From positions 14,474,489-14,538,488 of the forward strand of contig NC_063259.1 in the NCBI RefSeq assembly GCF_019578655.1: a stretch of DNA of 64,000 nucleotides, written 5' to 3'. Shown here piece by piece: positions 43,801 to 56,444 of this stretch. Below the pieces are notes generated by a model that ran no database searches, had not been told where the DNA came from, and saw only the letters and a list, made by a program, of their open reading frames with translations. Position numbers and translations under genes: made by a program. Position 1 is the first letter of the stretch. Every line of letters starts with the position of its first letter. Source of the DNA: Ricinus communis (Eukaryota > Streptophyta > Magnoliopsida > Malpighiales > Euphorbiaceae).

Positions 43801-45542
43801 CACAAATTACAAAAACCCTATGTTAGCAATGGATAAATTTGTTGCTAACCCATTGCTAAACCTAAATTGGCGATGAATTGATGATGGATTCTATTCTTAG
43901 CCTTTCACTTATTACTGCTTTTTGTACTTTAAAAAAAAAATTTATCTTTTCCTACATTTAGCGATGGGGTAGCTGTGGAAAAACTTGGAATTTAATTTAT
44001 TATTATACAATTTTGATTTCAATGTTTAATTTATTATAAATTAAATGTTGATTTTTTCTTAATTTTAATGTTCGATTAATTTTTAATAACTATAATAATA
44101 ATATAAAAGGAGAAGAAAATAGGAAAAGAAAAAAAGAAGAAAAGAAGAAAAAGTAAATAGAAGTAAAAATCAAAGAATGAAGAAGTACAAAATAAAATAA
44201 AATGAAAGGATAAAAAAATAAAGAGAGAAATAAAAAAAAGATAAAGAAAGAAAAGATAATAAAATAAAATAAAAAAGAGAAAAGGGAAAAATAGAAAGAA
44301 AGAGAATAAAAAAATCTGAAAGAGGAATATTAGTGAAAAGAATAAAGAATAAAATGAAAGGATAAAGAATATAAAAAAAATGAAAAAGATAAAAAAGAAA
44401 AAGAGAGAAAAAAAATAAAAGAGAGAATAAGAATAAGTGGCAAAAAAAGCATGAAAATAAAAAAATAAAGAGAGAAATTAAAAAAAAAAAAGAGAGAGAA
44501 AAGATAATAAAATAAAAAAGAGAAAATAGAAAAATACAAAGAAAAAGAATAAAAAAATCTGAAAGAGAAATATTAGTGAAAAGAATAAAGAATAAAATGA
44601 AAGGATAAAGAATATAGAAAAATGAAAAAAATAAAAAAGAAAAATAGAGAAAAAATAAAAGAGAGAATAAGAATAAAAAGGAAAAAGGTAAAAAGAAAGT
44701 GATAGTGATAAAATAAGAAGAAGTAAGGAAAGATAAAAAGAAATATAATTTAGGAGTAGGACAAATAAAAAAATTACAAAAAATTTAAAAATTTAAAAAT
44801 CTGTTGCAGATTCGTCGCTAAAGTTCAAGAAAAAAGTAAGTGGCAAAAAAAGCATGAAAATTAAAAAATAAAAAATTCATCACTAATCCATTAAAAATTA
44901 AGAGAAAATGGTGATGGATCTCAAATCAATTGCTAAATTTAGCCACCGGTTTCCAATCGGTCGCTAATATGTTTTAAAAATACATAAAATGGATTTCCAT
45001 ATATGGAAATTTCTTTTAATAATGGATTTTAATTTGTAAAGAAAATCAGAGAAAATAGACTCCTATATAATTTGGCAACCTATGTTAAATCCATCATTAA
45101 ATTTGGTTAAAAGATTAGGTGCCCATATTTCAGCCAGACATTTTAAATCTATTACTAAAGTCGGAGTCGAAAATTAACACGAAATTTTGGGATAGACCCA
45201 TAGTATCGCCAATTATCTCTAATGCTACATTTGATTTAAATTCATAAAAGAATTCATTTTATTTAAAAAAAATGAGAGATAAGATAAAATAGAAATAATA
45301 AAATTAAAGGAGATATTTTAGTGTTATGAAATATATTGACTTATCACTACTGTGGATTTCATTTAGAAATTTTATTTATCTTTTTTAAATTTATTTTAGC
45401 TATAATAAATTTATTTAAATTCATAAATTTTATGAATCTCAATTTTAATAATTCTTTTTTTATTTTATTTTTTCATCACTACAATGTTATTTATTCTATT
45501 GGCATCTTCGTCGCTAAATCCATAGCTATATTTTTTGTAGTG
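43801..45542. mobile_element. Non-autonomous CACTA-like (En/Spm) element
   Basis: The right end is TTTTTTGTAGTG. The left end is CAC-AAAT-TACAAAAA, a damaged version of the CACTACAAAAA terminus with a 4-nt insertion. Subterminal zones hold many short GCTAAATCCAT/TTAGCGATGG-type motifs in both orientations (e.g. 43828-43890, 44805-44965, 45508-45523), as typical for CACTA transposase binding. The 3-bp flanks (AAG and AAA) match only partly. No transposase is present. The interior is an A/G tract. Confidence 0.6.
44100..44780 (+). repeat. Long homopurine (A/G) tract with internal duplication
   Basis: About 680 bases almost free of C and poor in T on the plus strand. A unit of about 240-250 bp is duplicated: the words AATCTGAAAGAG and ATATTAGTGAAAAGAATAAAG occur near 44313-44345 and again near 44555-44590. 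There is no coding signal. Open frames here come only from the biased composition. Confidence 0.85.
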
Positions 45543-48500
45543 AAACTCAGAATGAGTGGTACAGAATTGAGCTCTAATACTTCATACATGGTTTGGCTCA
45601 TTCATCTTTCTAAGCATACAATCTACTAGATTAAGCATCAAATCTAATTAAATAATGGACATGATTGAGCACCAAACCCCATTCTAAAGCTTAGGAGGAC
45701 TAATCTATAAATAAAACTAGTTTCTTTTTTATTACAGCTTAAATAATACTATATATGTTTGATACAATGAAATGAAATATAATATGATGTAATGTAATGT
45801 TATCTAATATAAACTAATAGTATTTCCATTTTCCTATTTGTTTATAATAAAAATATGTATATGATGTTATCAAATTTTTTATTATAATATTTAATTGATT
45901 TATTTCTGAAAAGAATATTTAATTTATCTATAGCAATGAGTATAACAGTAAAATATTAAAATAATTTTTTTAAAAAATATTATTAAATTTATTTTACTAA
46001 TGTCTTTTTAGAAGAACCAATATTTAATATATAGATTTAAATTTATATTTAACTATTATTAAAGATAATAACTTTAGTTGTCAAGATGACAAATAAAGTG
46101 TCATGTGGATTTCTCGCATTTTAAACACTAATGCTAATGTGTGTTTCATGCTATATTGCATAAACACGTTCTTAATTTGGATTGGCTTTGGCTAAAATTA
46201 TGAAAATATTTATATTCTTAGATAAATTTATTAAAATTAAAAGAATTAAATAAAATAGTCAACGCGCTTCAAGTTTTTTTTTTTTTTTTTTTTAATACCA
46301 ATAGCCTTTATTTTTGAAGTCATTCTGATGGTTGGAATCAGGAAAATTAAGAGATTCATCTTGACAGAAATTTACAGCAGGTTGCAACCTAAAAAATGGA
46401 ATCATCTTTGTTCAACTATCACAATGTTCTTCACCTTCTAAATTTGTTAGAACTAAAAGATTCGAATTCATCCCTGCATGAATAAACATTCTGCAATAAT
46501 GGTTTGGTCCAACAAAAGGGTGCTATCAAATTGTTCTTCATTTATTTGGGGCTTCAGAATATATGCTTAATTGTATATGAACTTTTGACATTGAAATAAG
46601 GATATCCTTTAGTAGACTTCTATAGCTCTTCTCTTTTTGTCTCATTTTTTTTTTTTTAATTTTTCATTAAAAGTCATCTTTTGACCCAATGCCAAACTTT
46701 TAATTCGATGGTGATTTCCTTTTCTTCTTATTTTATATTAATTAATTTTAATAAATAAATATTAATATTTTTGAGGAGTTATATGGTCATCAATTATGAG
46801 GTGTTAAGTTCTCTTTCTATAGAAATTTTATGGTCCTCCATTATAGAGGGTGTTGAGATTTCTTTCTATGAAAATATCGAAAAGAAAAAATAAATTCGAT
46901 CGGATATTTAAATAATCAGACTCGTCAAAAGATATCTAAAAAATCGATATATGGCTCAATGCCATTGAGTGAAACGTTTTTCTCGCAGAATTGCAATATA
47001 CTATTCTGATAACACGATTGATAGTTGTTATGAATAAATTTCTTTACTTATATTTTTTGATTTTTGATATTTATTTTTATTTTTTTATATCATAATGTAT
47101 TTATTACTTCTCATTGATGGAATACTCATATTTCTTTTTCTTTCTAAAAAAGATATCCTCTTTAAGCTTTCTGAAAAAAGAAAAAAAAAAGTTATCCTCT
47201 ATATGCCTTTGAAATATTCTTTGTGTCTTTTTCTGAGAATCTCTTAATCTAACCGAAGATTTCAAATCGACTCTTTTTTTTTTTTTCTTCCTTATTTTAG
47301 ATTTTAGTTTCTCATTCCAATAGGAAATTAACTTGATTTCTCTTCTTTCGTTCATGTAAGCATGGCCACTGTTTGTAAACCGGTGGTGTTGGTTTAGACT
47401 GTTGATTTATAGTTTCATGACACAAGAAGCGGTTCCAAGCCGCTTTAGAAATAGCTAGTTCCAATTCCGGATGGTTCCAATAGTGTAAAGAACAAAAAAG
47501 TAATAATGTAGAAACAAAAACATAGAAAATAATAATACTAATAAAAAATGACATAATGATAAGAACTTTATGTGGAAAAATTTATAGACAATAAATAAAT
47601 TTATATGTATATAGTAATTCTAGAAAAAGAAAATAATTTTGGATAATAAATAACTATAATGAGATGTTCTAGAGAAATAAAAAATGTATAGATAATAAAT
47701 AATTCTATAGAATAATTCTAGAGAGATAATAAATAAATTATATATTTATGTAGTATAAAATTAATAAATATTTCTTTATGAGTTAGAATCGTCGATTCTA
47801 GTTCAAAAATCACCAGTTCCGATTCCAACTAAAGAGGAATCGGTCCCTTCCGGTTCTAGCTCTTATTCGAACCCAGTTCCGTGTTTGACCGGCTTGGATC
47901 TCTGTTCGGTTCTGGAGCAGAACTGGCCTAGAGCCGAGCCTTTTTTCATGGTAATTATTGATAGTTTATATAATTAGGTGTGGATTTAATTTTGTCATTA
48001 CACACAAAAATTGACTTATGTTATATGTAGTTATAACCACTGATTAATTAGTGATTTATCGTACTCCTTATAAAATGTATTTATTCTTTTTTATTTTGAA
48101 TCTAGATATATAAAAATTAGGAATAAAGTGATTCATGTGAATTGTTTTTCTCCCATTTATGAGATGGTTTTGAATATATTCTACTAAAAGAATTAGGAAT
48201 AGAAAGGTCTCCGTCAATATAGTTTTTATAAGATCTATTTTAGACAAGATATAAGATATATAGCAAGTGAATACATCAATGGGAATAAAAAAAATGACAT
48301 ATAACTATGGATATAGAAAAGGAGAAGGCAGTGGCCCCCAAACATCTTAAAATAATTACTAGTAATATATCTAGAGTAAGTAGTACAAAGTTATAATATT
48401 TTTTGGTTACTAACCAATAAAAAATAAAGATAGTCCAATACAAATAAAATAGCTCAAACAACTAAATGAATAAAGAAAACCTAACATGTTTTAAACACTT

Positions 48501-48772
48501 TTTTTACTTTTCTTGACAAAAGAAAAGAAAATAGAAAAGAGACAGAAACAATCAAGCAAAGATATTACGGAAAAGAGAAAATAAGCATCTCTTTGGCTTC
48601 AATTTTAGGTAATCAATTCTAGTTTTAACTATTTTTTTTTTCTTATTGATACCACCTTTTAATCTTGAAAAGAAAAAAAGAAATCCTCATTATTCTATCT
48701 CGGCATAATTTCAATGTGCAAGATATTTATAGTCAAGGAAATGATGGACCTAAAAATATATTTGGAAGATGG
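45543..48772. other. AT-rich intergenic DNA with transposon-like debris
   Basis: No gene supported. Contents: a poly(T) run at 46274-46293, T-rich and A-rich patches around 47100-47300, and a patch of TTCCGGTTC/GAACC words at 47770-47940 like the ends or interior of old DNA transposons. The region 47360-47940 may be a degraded DNA transposon, but I could not fix its ends. Confidence 0.4.
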
Positions 48773-50156
48773 TGTTAGGTAAATTTCACAAGTACGCGAA
48801 TCGCAACAAATAGTAAAGAGTGAATATGAGTATCGTTCTTATAAAAATATTGATACTAAATATCAACTCTAATTGTATTTTCACAATCTAACAAAATCGA
48901 ATAATTGTAATGAAATAAATAATCAACTAACAAGAAAAGAGAACTTAAAGCTAAAATAATCTCTTTTAAAAATCTAATAATTAAGAACTAGAGCCTGGAT
49001 TTGCTTCAATAACTATTACTTGGATTACATATGATCCTTTCATAGTTCAAATTATTAACTCAATCAAGGGCAAATCACTCAAATTACTTAAAGTATCTTT
49101 TGAGCTCATCTAAGAATTCTAAAATTACAATCTATTTTTATGGTCACGTCAATTAACTAGAGTTCATTAAGTTTCTTAGCAATTTATTACTCCCCGAATG
49201 ATTCGTTTGCTTTCGTGATCAAGGTTTCTAAGTTTTATAAGTCTATGAGCTGATAAATCATACAACTTTCATTGTTTCTAATTTACCTAAAAATATGTAT
49301 TTAATCAGGCCTAAAATCAAATACAAGAACAATGAAAAACAACTTATAAAATTGATTGAACATTGAAAGGAAACAAGAATCCAAATAAGTAATAGACTAG
49401 CTACACAAATCCAAATCCTAAGAAGAGTTTAGTTGAATATAACCGCAGCAATACATAAAAACATAATTAAAGAAATTAAAAAAGAAGAAGAAATAGTCAA
49501 TTCAAACTCTTGAATCTTTGCACAAAATTCTTTTTGATCTCCTTAAATGTTTCTTTCAAAGTTTCTCTTTGTGATTTGAATTCATTAAAAATAGCTTTGT
49601 ACCCTCTTTATATTATAGACTCAAAGGAAACCTATTTTAACCTAAATTTTTAAATTTCCTCGAAAAAGGAAACTCTCTCTTGCTCGACACAGCTTTCAGC
49701 ATGACCATATCACGTCTTTCACTTTACGACACGGTTGGGCACCTAACCGTGTGTCATCCCATGCTGAGCTCTCATAATATTTCGATTTAGGCAAAAGCGG
49801 TCACAGTTTTAAGCATGCTCGTGACACTCGTGCGTCATACTCTTCAAGGACTCAAGGTCGACATGACTTTTAGCATGGTCATATGTCAAGTCATGCTTCT
49901 TGATTCTTCTTCCATCATACAACATGGGCACAAGCACACCCATGTGTGTTCATGGCACAACTTTTAGACTTCTTTTTTAATCTTTTCTACAAAAAAGAAA
50001 AAAAATTATTAATATCAAACATAAACTCCTAAATAAACTAAAAGCATATAACAAACTTAGAATAAAGATACAACTTAAATAAACGCCTAACTAATATAAA
50101 TTATTCATAATCAATACTAATTATTAATTCAAAATTATATAAAAATATACACAACA
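48773..50156 (-). mobile_element. Solo LTR (1.38 kb), probable Athila-like gypsy, second copy type
   Basis: Starts TGTTAGGTAAATTTC and ends ATACACAACA. The flanks GATGG (48768-48772) and AATGG (50157-50161) form a target duplication with one mismatch. Length, orientation and layout match the nested element at 25544-26883. On the minus strand it contains GCCCAACCGTGTCGTAAAG-type sequence, as in Athila LTRs. No coding region is present. Confidence 0.65.
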
Positions 50157-50294
50157 AATGGTCTAGGTCGCAAGCTCTTATATCTTATGAGTGCCCGTAT
50201 GCTTTCTATATATATTGTTTTATTCATTAACTTCACTTGGCTTTAGTAGCAGCATCAAGAGAAGTTATCGGCATCCATCAATTTCTTTTATAAA

Positions 50295-51030
50295 TTGACT
50301 ATAATTATCAATATTGTTAGTTCTTCTTGCAAAAGATATGATCAATTACAAGTTGCCCAATCTGCTGAAACTGCAAGACTAATTTCCATTGAAGAGTTGG
50401 AAAAAGGTAAGGATTAAATCAAGAGCATGTTCAATTCTGAAGATGTGGGTGCATCTTGTGATGGAATTGTATCATTGAATTTGTAGTTATTTTTCACTTT
50501 TTAATTGATATCATGAAAATCATATATTATCTTTATCAAACTGTACAACTAAAGTCTCTAAATAATATAAATGCAATGCATCTTGTCCACAAGAAAGATA
50601 TTGATCTAAGAACTAAGAGAAGATACATCACAGGATTTTTAGTTTGAAAAATGAAGTCATTTTATAATAAATATAGAGTAAATATTTCTAATACTGCTGC
50701 AGGTAGAGGTCGATTTCGTCGCTAAAAGAATCCAATTACAATGAAGCATCACTTTCCAATTGAATTTTTTTGCTACAATTGATCATGAGGTGCAAGAACT
50801 GAATAAAACATTTAGAGAAAAAATATGGAATTAATTATGTTTTGTTCGACATTAGATCCTTGAGACGATTACAAATCGTTCAATATTGATGATAATTGCA
50901 AGCTTATAGAAAAGTTTATTATAAAAATTATTCAGAACAAGAGAAATTACATTGACATTTTGAGAATGATATTCGCCAACATAATGCATATTTTTATAAG
51001 GATATTAGAACTCAATCTTAGAATAGAATA
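50295..51030 (+). pseudogene. Relic of hAT-type / zinc-finger MYM-like transposase gene (DUF4371 family)
   Basis: Translated in pieces, the plus strand matches landmarks of this plant family: NIVSSSCKRYDQLQ...LISIEELEKG (50310-50408), GRGRFRR-stop-KNPITMKHHF (about 50700-50747), ATIDHEVQELNKTFREK (about 50772-50823), and CKLIEKFYYKNYSEQEK (about 50898-50950). Many stops and frameshifts separate them, so it is dead. The family derives from hAT transposases and ends in a dimerisation domain, which is not seen here. Confidence 0.7.
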
Positions 51031-51464
51031 TTATTTTAGAATTTGACTTCTAAAACATTTATCAAGATTAGATTTCTTTATAATTTTTATGTATTTTATT
51101 TAATATTTTATATTAAAAATAGCTATATATATATATATATATATTTTGTATTTATGTATTTATCTCAAAGATTTAAAACTTGCGTTTGACATTAATAATA
51201 TATATAAATGAGTATTTCACATTTTAACTTGGGACAAGTGATAATATTTAATTATTTAAGATTAATGGATATATTAATTATTAATCTATTTAGTGTATAA
51301 GTATGAGATATAAACTCACACTAGATAAAAAGTTTTTTATATTCTCTTAAGCGGCTCAACTACTTTGTAAACCCTTTTCTTGCTTTGTACAGTTAGATAT
51401 TCAACGCGTGATTGCAATGACTTAATTCTTTACTTATGACTAATTTTTTTCCTTTTATATTAAG
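51031..51464. other. AT-rich DNA with (TA)n microsatellite
   Basis: A (TA)n run lies at 51124-51144. Nothing else is recognised. Confidence 0.5.
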
Positions 51465-51796
51465 GCTAAATATAAATTTATCCCTTTGAACTTGTATCGA
51501 TTAGTCAATTTAATACTTTAATTTTTTATTTAACTTAATTCACACTTAAATTTTATTTTTTTAATATTTAAATATTTTTAACTTTTAATTTAATCTAACA
51601 AGCATATCAACTTTATTTTTTAGTAATATTTATATATTTTTATGCAATACATGTGGAACGTATTGAATGAAGACAGATAAAAAGAATTAAAATATCATAA
51701 AAAATAAATATAGATATCTATTATATAAATTGAAAGTTAGAGTATTAAATTGACTAAATGATTAAAATTTTGAGGGATAAATATATATTTGGCTAT
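51465..51796 (-). repeat. MITE, about 330 bp, copy 2
   Basis: The ends are inverted: GCTAAATATAAATTTATCCC at the left, and the reverse complement of the right end reads GCCAAATATATATTTATCCC. The interior is AT-rich and collinear with 7075-7345. The target duplication is unclear. It has no coding capacity. Confidence 0.65.
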
Positions 51797-52606
51797 ATAT
51801 ATGTGGACCACTTCGTTTCGTTGCAGTAGGAATCTGCAAGTTTTTATTCTCTATAATGATCAAACAAACAAATTACTGGAAAAGAAAAAGGATAAAAAGA
51901 AAAAATCAGTGTCAAAGCAAAAGCGAGAGAGAGAGAGAGAGAGGGAGAGAGATTGAATCCAAGTCCTAAAATGATTGACAATAACTATTAAGGTTGCAGC
52001 AAATAACCAAACTTTCATCAACATTTTCATTAAGACACATTCACCTCTCTACCACTAATTAATAATGATATTATGAAAGGCATAATAGTTATGGTAATTA
52101 TGCCTTCCCCTGAGAATTAAAAAACAAAATTTAATATGTTCAAAGATCAACTTTAGATTTTTCTTCCTCTAAAACTAGCAAAAAATCAGACCAAAATGGT
52201 GCAAGTTAATGCATAAAGATAATATAGTGAAATAGTTATGACTTAAAATCTTGAAATTCTCCTTTTTTCTTTTTCTCTTTAAAGAAACTATCGTCATTTT
52301 TAAATTTATTCACTTAGTTAGAATCACAGTTTCCTAATATAATTTTCTCAAGAAAATGACAGAAAAGTCAAACTAATTCACCCTTATATGAAATATAGGT
52401 ATCAACTTTAGATTTTTCTTCCTCTAAAACTGGCAAGTAATCACGCCCAGAAAATGACACCAGAGCCAGAAGGGACCCAACTCCTGAATATAAAGAAACG
52501 TTACAGAATTCATCTTCTAAGTCTCCACACAAGAACTCCATAGCTCATCAGTTAATAGCAGAGTCTGTTCTGTCATTTCAACAACCCAGCAGAAGAAACA
52601 GAGAAG
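51797..52606 (+). promoter_or_regulatory. Upstream region of MOSC gene
   Basis: Contains (GA)n at 51925-51953, a feature often found near plant promoters, and a repeated phrase (ATCAACTTTAGATTTTTCTTCCTCTAAAAC) at about 52146 and 52402. The bases just before 52607 are probably 5' UTR. No gene is seen. Confidence 0.45.
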
Positions 52607-55600
52607 ATGGAGCCAGCTGCAAAAGTAGCATCAATCTTCATATACCCAATTAAGTCATGTCGGGGCATCTCTGTTTCACAAGCATCACTGGCTCCTACAG
52701 GTTTAAAGCCAACAACATCCTCTTCTAATCTCTCTGACCCAGTTGGCCTTTGTCACTTATCTCTCAGCTTATACATTGGTTTATCATCCTGATCAGTAAT
52801 TTAGCAACCCCTTTTATCAGTTTCTTGGTTATTGTTAAATCATCTAGGAAAAAGATGTTTGGTACTGTAAAAACATTCAATTGCTATAAATTCTGAGCTA
52901 TGCATCTCACAGTGTAAATAGCTTGCAATAATGAAGTAACCTTAGCAAGAGTGAAAAATGGTTCTGTCCGCACAATTTATGTGGAAGTTAAGATTTAGTT
53001 GTCTTGTCTGACTATCTCAAATAAATTGGTCTTTCACTTGTCTGCCTGCATATAAATCGAACGGCACAAGTTTGGCTATACTCTTGGTGCTATAACAAAT
53101 AAATCATTAAAGGGTATTTTCTTTAGGATTACAGATTAAACACTATTGCAGTTATGATTATGAACTGTCAGTAGCAGTACTGGTAACTATTTTCACAATC
53201 TCTGTTGTTTTTTTTTTTTTTTTTGTGTGGATAATATGAATTGTTAATTCACTTTAAGCATGTAGAAGGTGAGTTTTACAGTAATTTCAATTTCATACTC
53301 CACAAAATTTTCAGAGGTGTAGAGTTTTTGAGTACAAGTGAGCTTCCATTAGTCTTCTTTTTGTTTCTGGTTGGACAGGATTTCGATGGGATCGTAACTG
53401 GTTAGTGGTGAACTCCAAAGGGAGGGCATATACCCAAAGAGTTGAACCGAAGCTTGCTCTGGTCGAGGTGGAGCTGCCACATGAAGCATGTTTGGATGGT
53501 TGGGAACCTACTGCAAACTCTTTTATGGGTAAAAGAACTACTCCACATTATGTATTCTTTAATTCATACAAAATCTTCTAATCTGCCAGCAAAATAGCAG
53601 ATTATTGCCATCCTGATAAAACAGATCCAGCACTGCTCTGAGATCTGTTACAAACAGCAAATTTGAACAAAATAGTCTGACTTGCTGGAAAAACTCACTT
53701 GATATAACTTTCACCTTGAAAGAGAGTACATTTCTTGCCTGCCACAAGTAATAAACATTAGCAATTAGAACAAATCTCTTCACTTTAGAACTCAGATGTT
53801 TCCCTTAATACTTTCTGCTAAACCAGCTGATTTCTCTGGTCCATTTCAGCTATATTCTTTGGGTGCCACAAGCCATAAATACCTTATTCCAAACAACAAA
53901 TAGAGCTTTGTCTAGGGATATGCTGAGCACTTCATATGATCATCACATTTCCTCAAGCTCTGCCATGCACTAGAAATAGAGAACACACCTGTAGCATTGT
54001 GCTTGCTTCCAGTGAACTCTATTGCCCCTGTTCTCCTGAACTGCATGATTCTTTTTCATATACTCCCAAGCTGCCATAGTGTAGGCATCCATAGGATCAG
54101 GTGAGCACCAGAAATTCCTTTTCCAACACCACAAACTTTTGCTACTTTCAGGGATATAAGCATCTCTAAAAAGTTTTAACTGAGGAAACCCGTCAATATC
54201 TTACTGACATTGCACAATGTGCCTTTCTAGAAATTTAGAGCTTTGCTGAATGATCTCTACTTGTGTGTTAGGATTGTCATCAGAAGAAAATATGAAAAGC
54301 TTTGCAATTAATTTTATATTAGGAACATAGAATGGGAAATAATATTTGTTTATATGAACAGCTTTGAGTACAGTGTGAAGTTTTCTTGATCTCCAAGGTT
54401 GTGCACTTATTGTAGATGATTCATTTTCTTTTGGAAATAAATTTCATCATCTCAAATTGTTATGGATAGCTATGTTCTTGGCTTTTTCTTGATGTAAAGG
54501 CAACTATGACCCATTCATTGTTCATTCACTTTCACAGAAATAAAGGCTCCTAGGATGGGCGTGCTTAAGATACCACTGGCAAAAGCACATGAAGTAGCGG
54601 ATAATATTTCAGTATGGGAATGGTCTGGCTCGGCATTGGATGAGGGAGCTGAAGCAGCAAGATGGTTTTCAGATTTTCTTGGGAAACCCAGTCGGCTAGT
54701 GCGTTTTAATGCAGGTTAGGTTCAACTTTACTGCATTTTGTAATAATGGGACATCAAAAATTGACAAACTAGAGGAAATTTCTCAAATATGAAGAGTAAT
54801 TAGATTGGGTGTGCTTGGTTTTACTTAATATTCATAATTATCACAACTGCAGCATCAGAAACTAGGGCTGTGGATCCTAATTACGCCCGCGGACACAGAG
54901 TTATGTTTTCTGATGGCTATCCATTCCTGCTACTATCTCAGGTTATTAAACTCCTGACACCAATTATAAGTTTTCTTTCTTTTCCCTTAAAAACGAAAAG
55001 AAAAGAAAAAAGAAAATTCAATCTCAGTCCTGGATCTTGTCAACTTATCTTTTTGCAGGGATCATTGGATGCACTGAATAAACTTCTCAAGGAGCCTGTT
55101 CCAGTTAACCGATTTAGACCCAAGTATCTATTTAGACCCATTTCATATCAAAGAATATACTTAGTCAAAGATATTTAATCTTCTGTCAAAAAATAAGTTT
55201 TCTTGTCATTGCCCCGCTTCTACAGTCCTTGAGTAATATCCACTATCGGAGTAAATTTTCCATTCCTAATATCTAATTAATATTAATATTTTAATTTTTT
55301 TTAGCAGTAATACTTCTATTTCTATTTCTATTTTAATTTAAGATATCTATAACTTTTTCACTTTGTTTTTGCTAGTGTAGAAATCAAAAATGAAATATTT
55401 TAATTAATTCAACGTATTAGTATAAGTTCAATTCACTAGTAATTTATTATGCTAAATACAAATATAATTTAGGAAAGATTGAGATATAGGTCTCACATAT
55501 TTAGTAAAATAAGTCATTTGTCCGTTGATATTAATTATATATTATATAAATTAAAAATATTTTATTTATGACGGTTATACTAATAAAAATATTTTATTTC

Positions 55601-56444
55601 CGATGGCTACACTAGCAAAAATAAGTTAAAAAAATAATAGGTATTTTAATTTAAAACAGAAATAAAAATATTAGAATAAAAAAAAAGAAAAAAACTAAAA
55701 TATTAATACAATGGGTACAAAAAGTTGATACCTCCAAAGTAATTTAACCAGAAAGGTTCAGAGGCTATAAATTCTTTAATTTAGTAATCTTCAGCACCGA
55801 CTTCCAACTGCATTTTCTTTTAATTTTATTACACAATCTGCATGCCTTATTAAACTTTTTTAATTGGTTTTATTGCATGTTACAGCATCTTTATTGATGG
55901 CTGTGAACCATTTTCTGAGGACTTGTGGACAGAAATAAGGATAAATAAATATACATTTGAAGGTGTCAAGCTATGCTCCCGCTGTAAGGTGCATATAAAG
56001 TTGTCCTGTCTGCCTGACCTTCTCCCAATTAGCCCTTTTGTATTTCACATTCTGAAGTAAAACACAACGCGCTTCGTCTTCCAGGTACCTACAATTGATC
56101 AAGCTACTGGGGTGGCAAGCTCAGAACCAAATGGAACTCTGATGAAAATTCGATCCGACAACGTTCTGCGTCCGAGTAAGAAACAGCAAGGAAAGGTGAG
56201 ATCAATATTTTCCAAAAAAAGAAAAAGAAACTTAAACCATGACGGGCGGGTTCTTATCATGATGACAGATACTGATACCAAATAACGATGTGAACTGTCT
56301 GTTGCTTACTTACTGCAGATCTACTTCGGACAGAACTTGGTATGGAAGGACAATCTTAATGAAGGAAAAGGGAACATAGTTAAATTGGGAGATCCTGTCT
56401 TTGTTGTCAAGAATGTCTCTTCTGCAGCTGAAGCCGCTGCCTGA
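52607..56444 (+). CDS. MOSC-domain molybdenum enzyme, mARC-like
   Basis: A molybdenum-cofactor protein of the mARC type. Animal homologues reduce N-hydroxylated compounds with cytochrome b5; the plant role is poorly known. Eight exons: 52607-52700, 53379-53528, 54538-54714, 54853-54941, 55059-55123, 55886-55988, 56085-56195, 56319-56444. Joined they give 304 aa, near the usual 300-320. The MOSC N-terminal barrel starts at VASIFIYPIKSCRG (7-20). The MOSC domain follows, with DPNYARGHRVMFSDGYP, a CEPFSEDLW segment, and KLCSRCKVPTID (220-231). By comparison with human mARC, the second Cys of LCSRC (about 225) is the likely molybdenum ligand; this is inferred. The protein ends in GDPVFVVKN plus a short Ala-rich tail. 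No obvious transit peptide is seen. Intron 2 contains a LINE relic on the opposite strand. Confidence 0.94.
53559..54230 (-). mobile_element. LINE relic in intron 2 of MOSC gene
   Basis: The minus strand encodes RFVLIANVYYLWQARNVL, typical of the end of plant LINE polyproteins (zinc-binding segment after the RT). Upstream fragments include FWCSPDPMDAYTMAAWEYM. Stops separate the parts. The ends are not resolved. Confidence 0.45.

Noticed and set aside
44330..44539. Phe/Ser/Leu-rich 69-codon frame
   Set aside because: A product of the homopurine tract read on the other strand.
47360..47950. Possible complete hAT element
   Set aside because: The candidate ends (CATGGCCACTG and the CTTTTTTCATGG side) do not form convincing inverted repeats and no 8-bp duplication was found.
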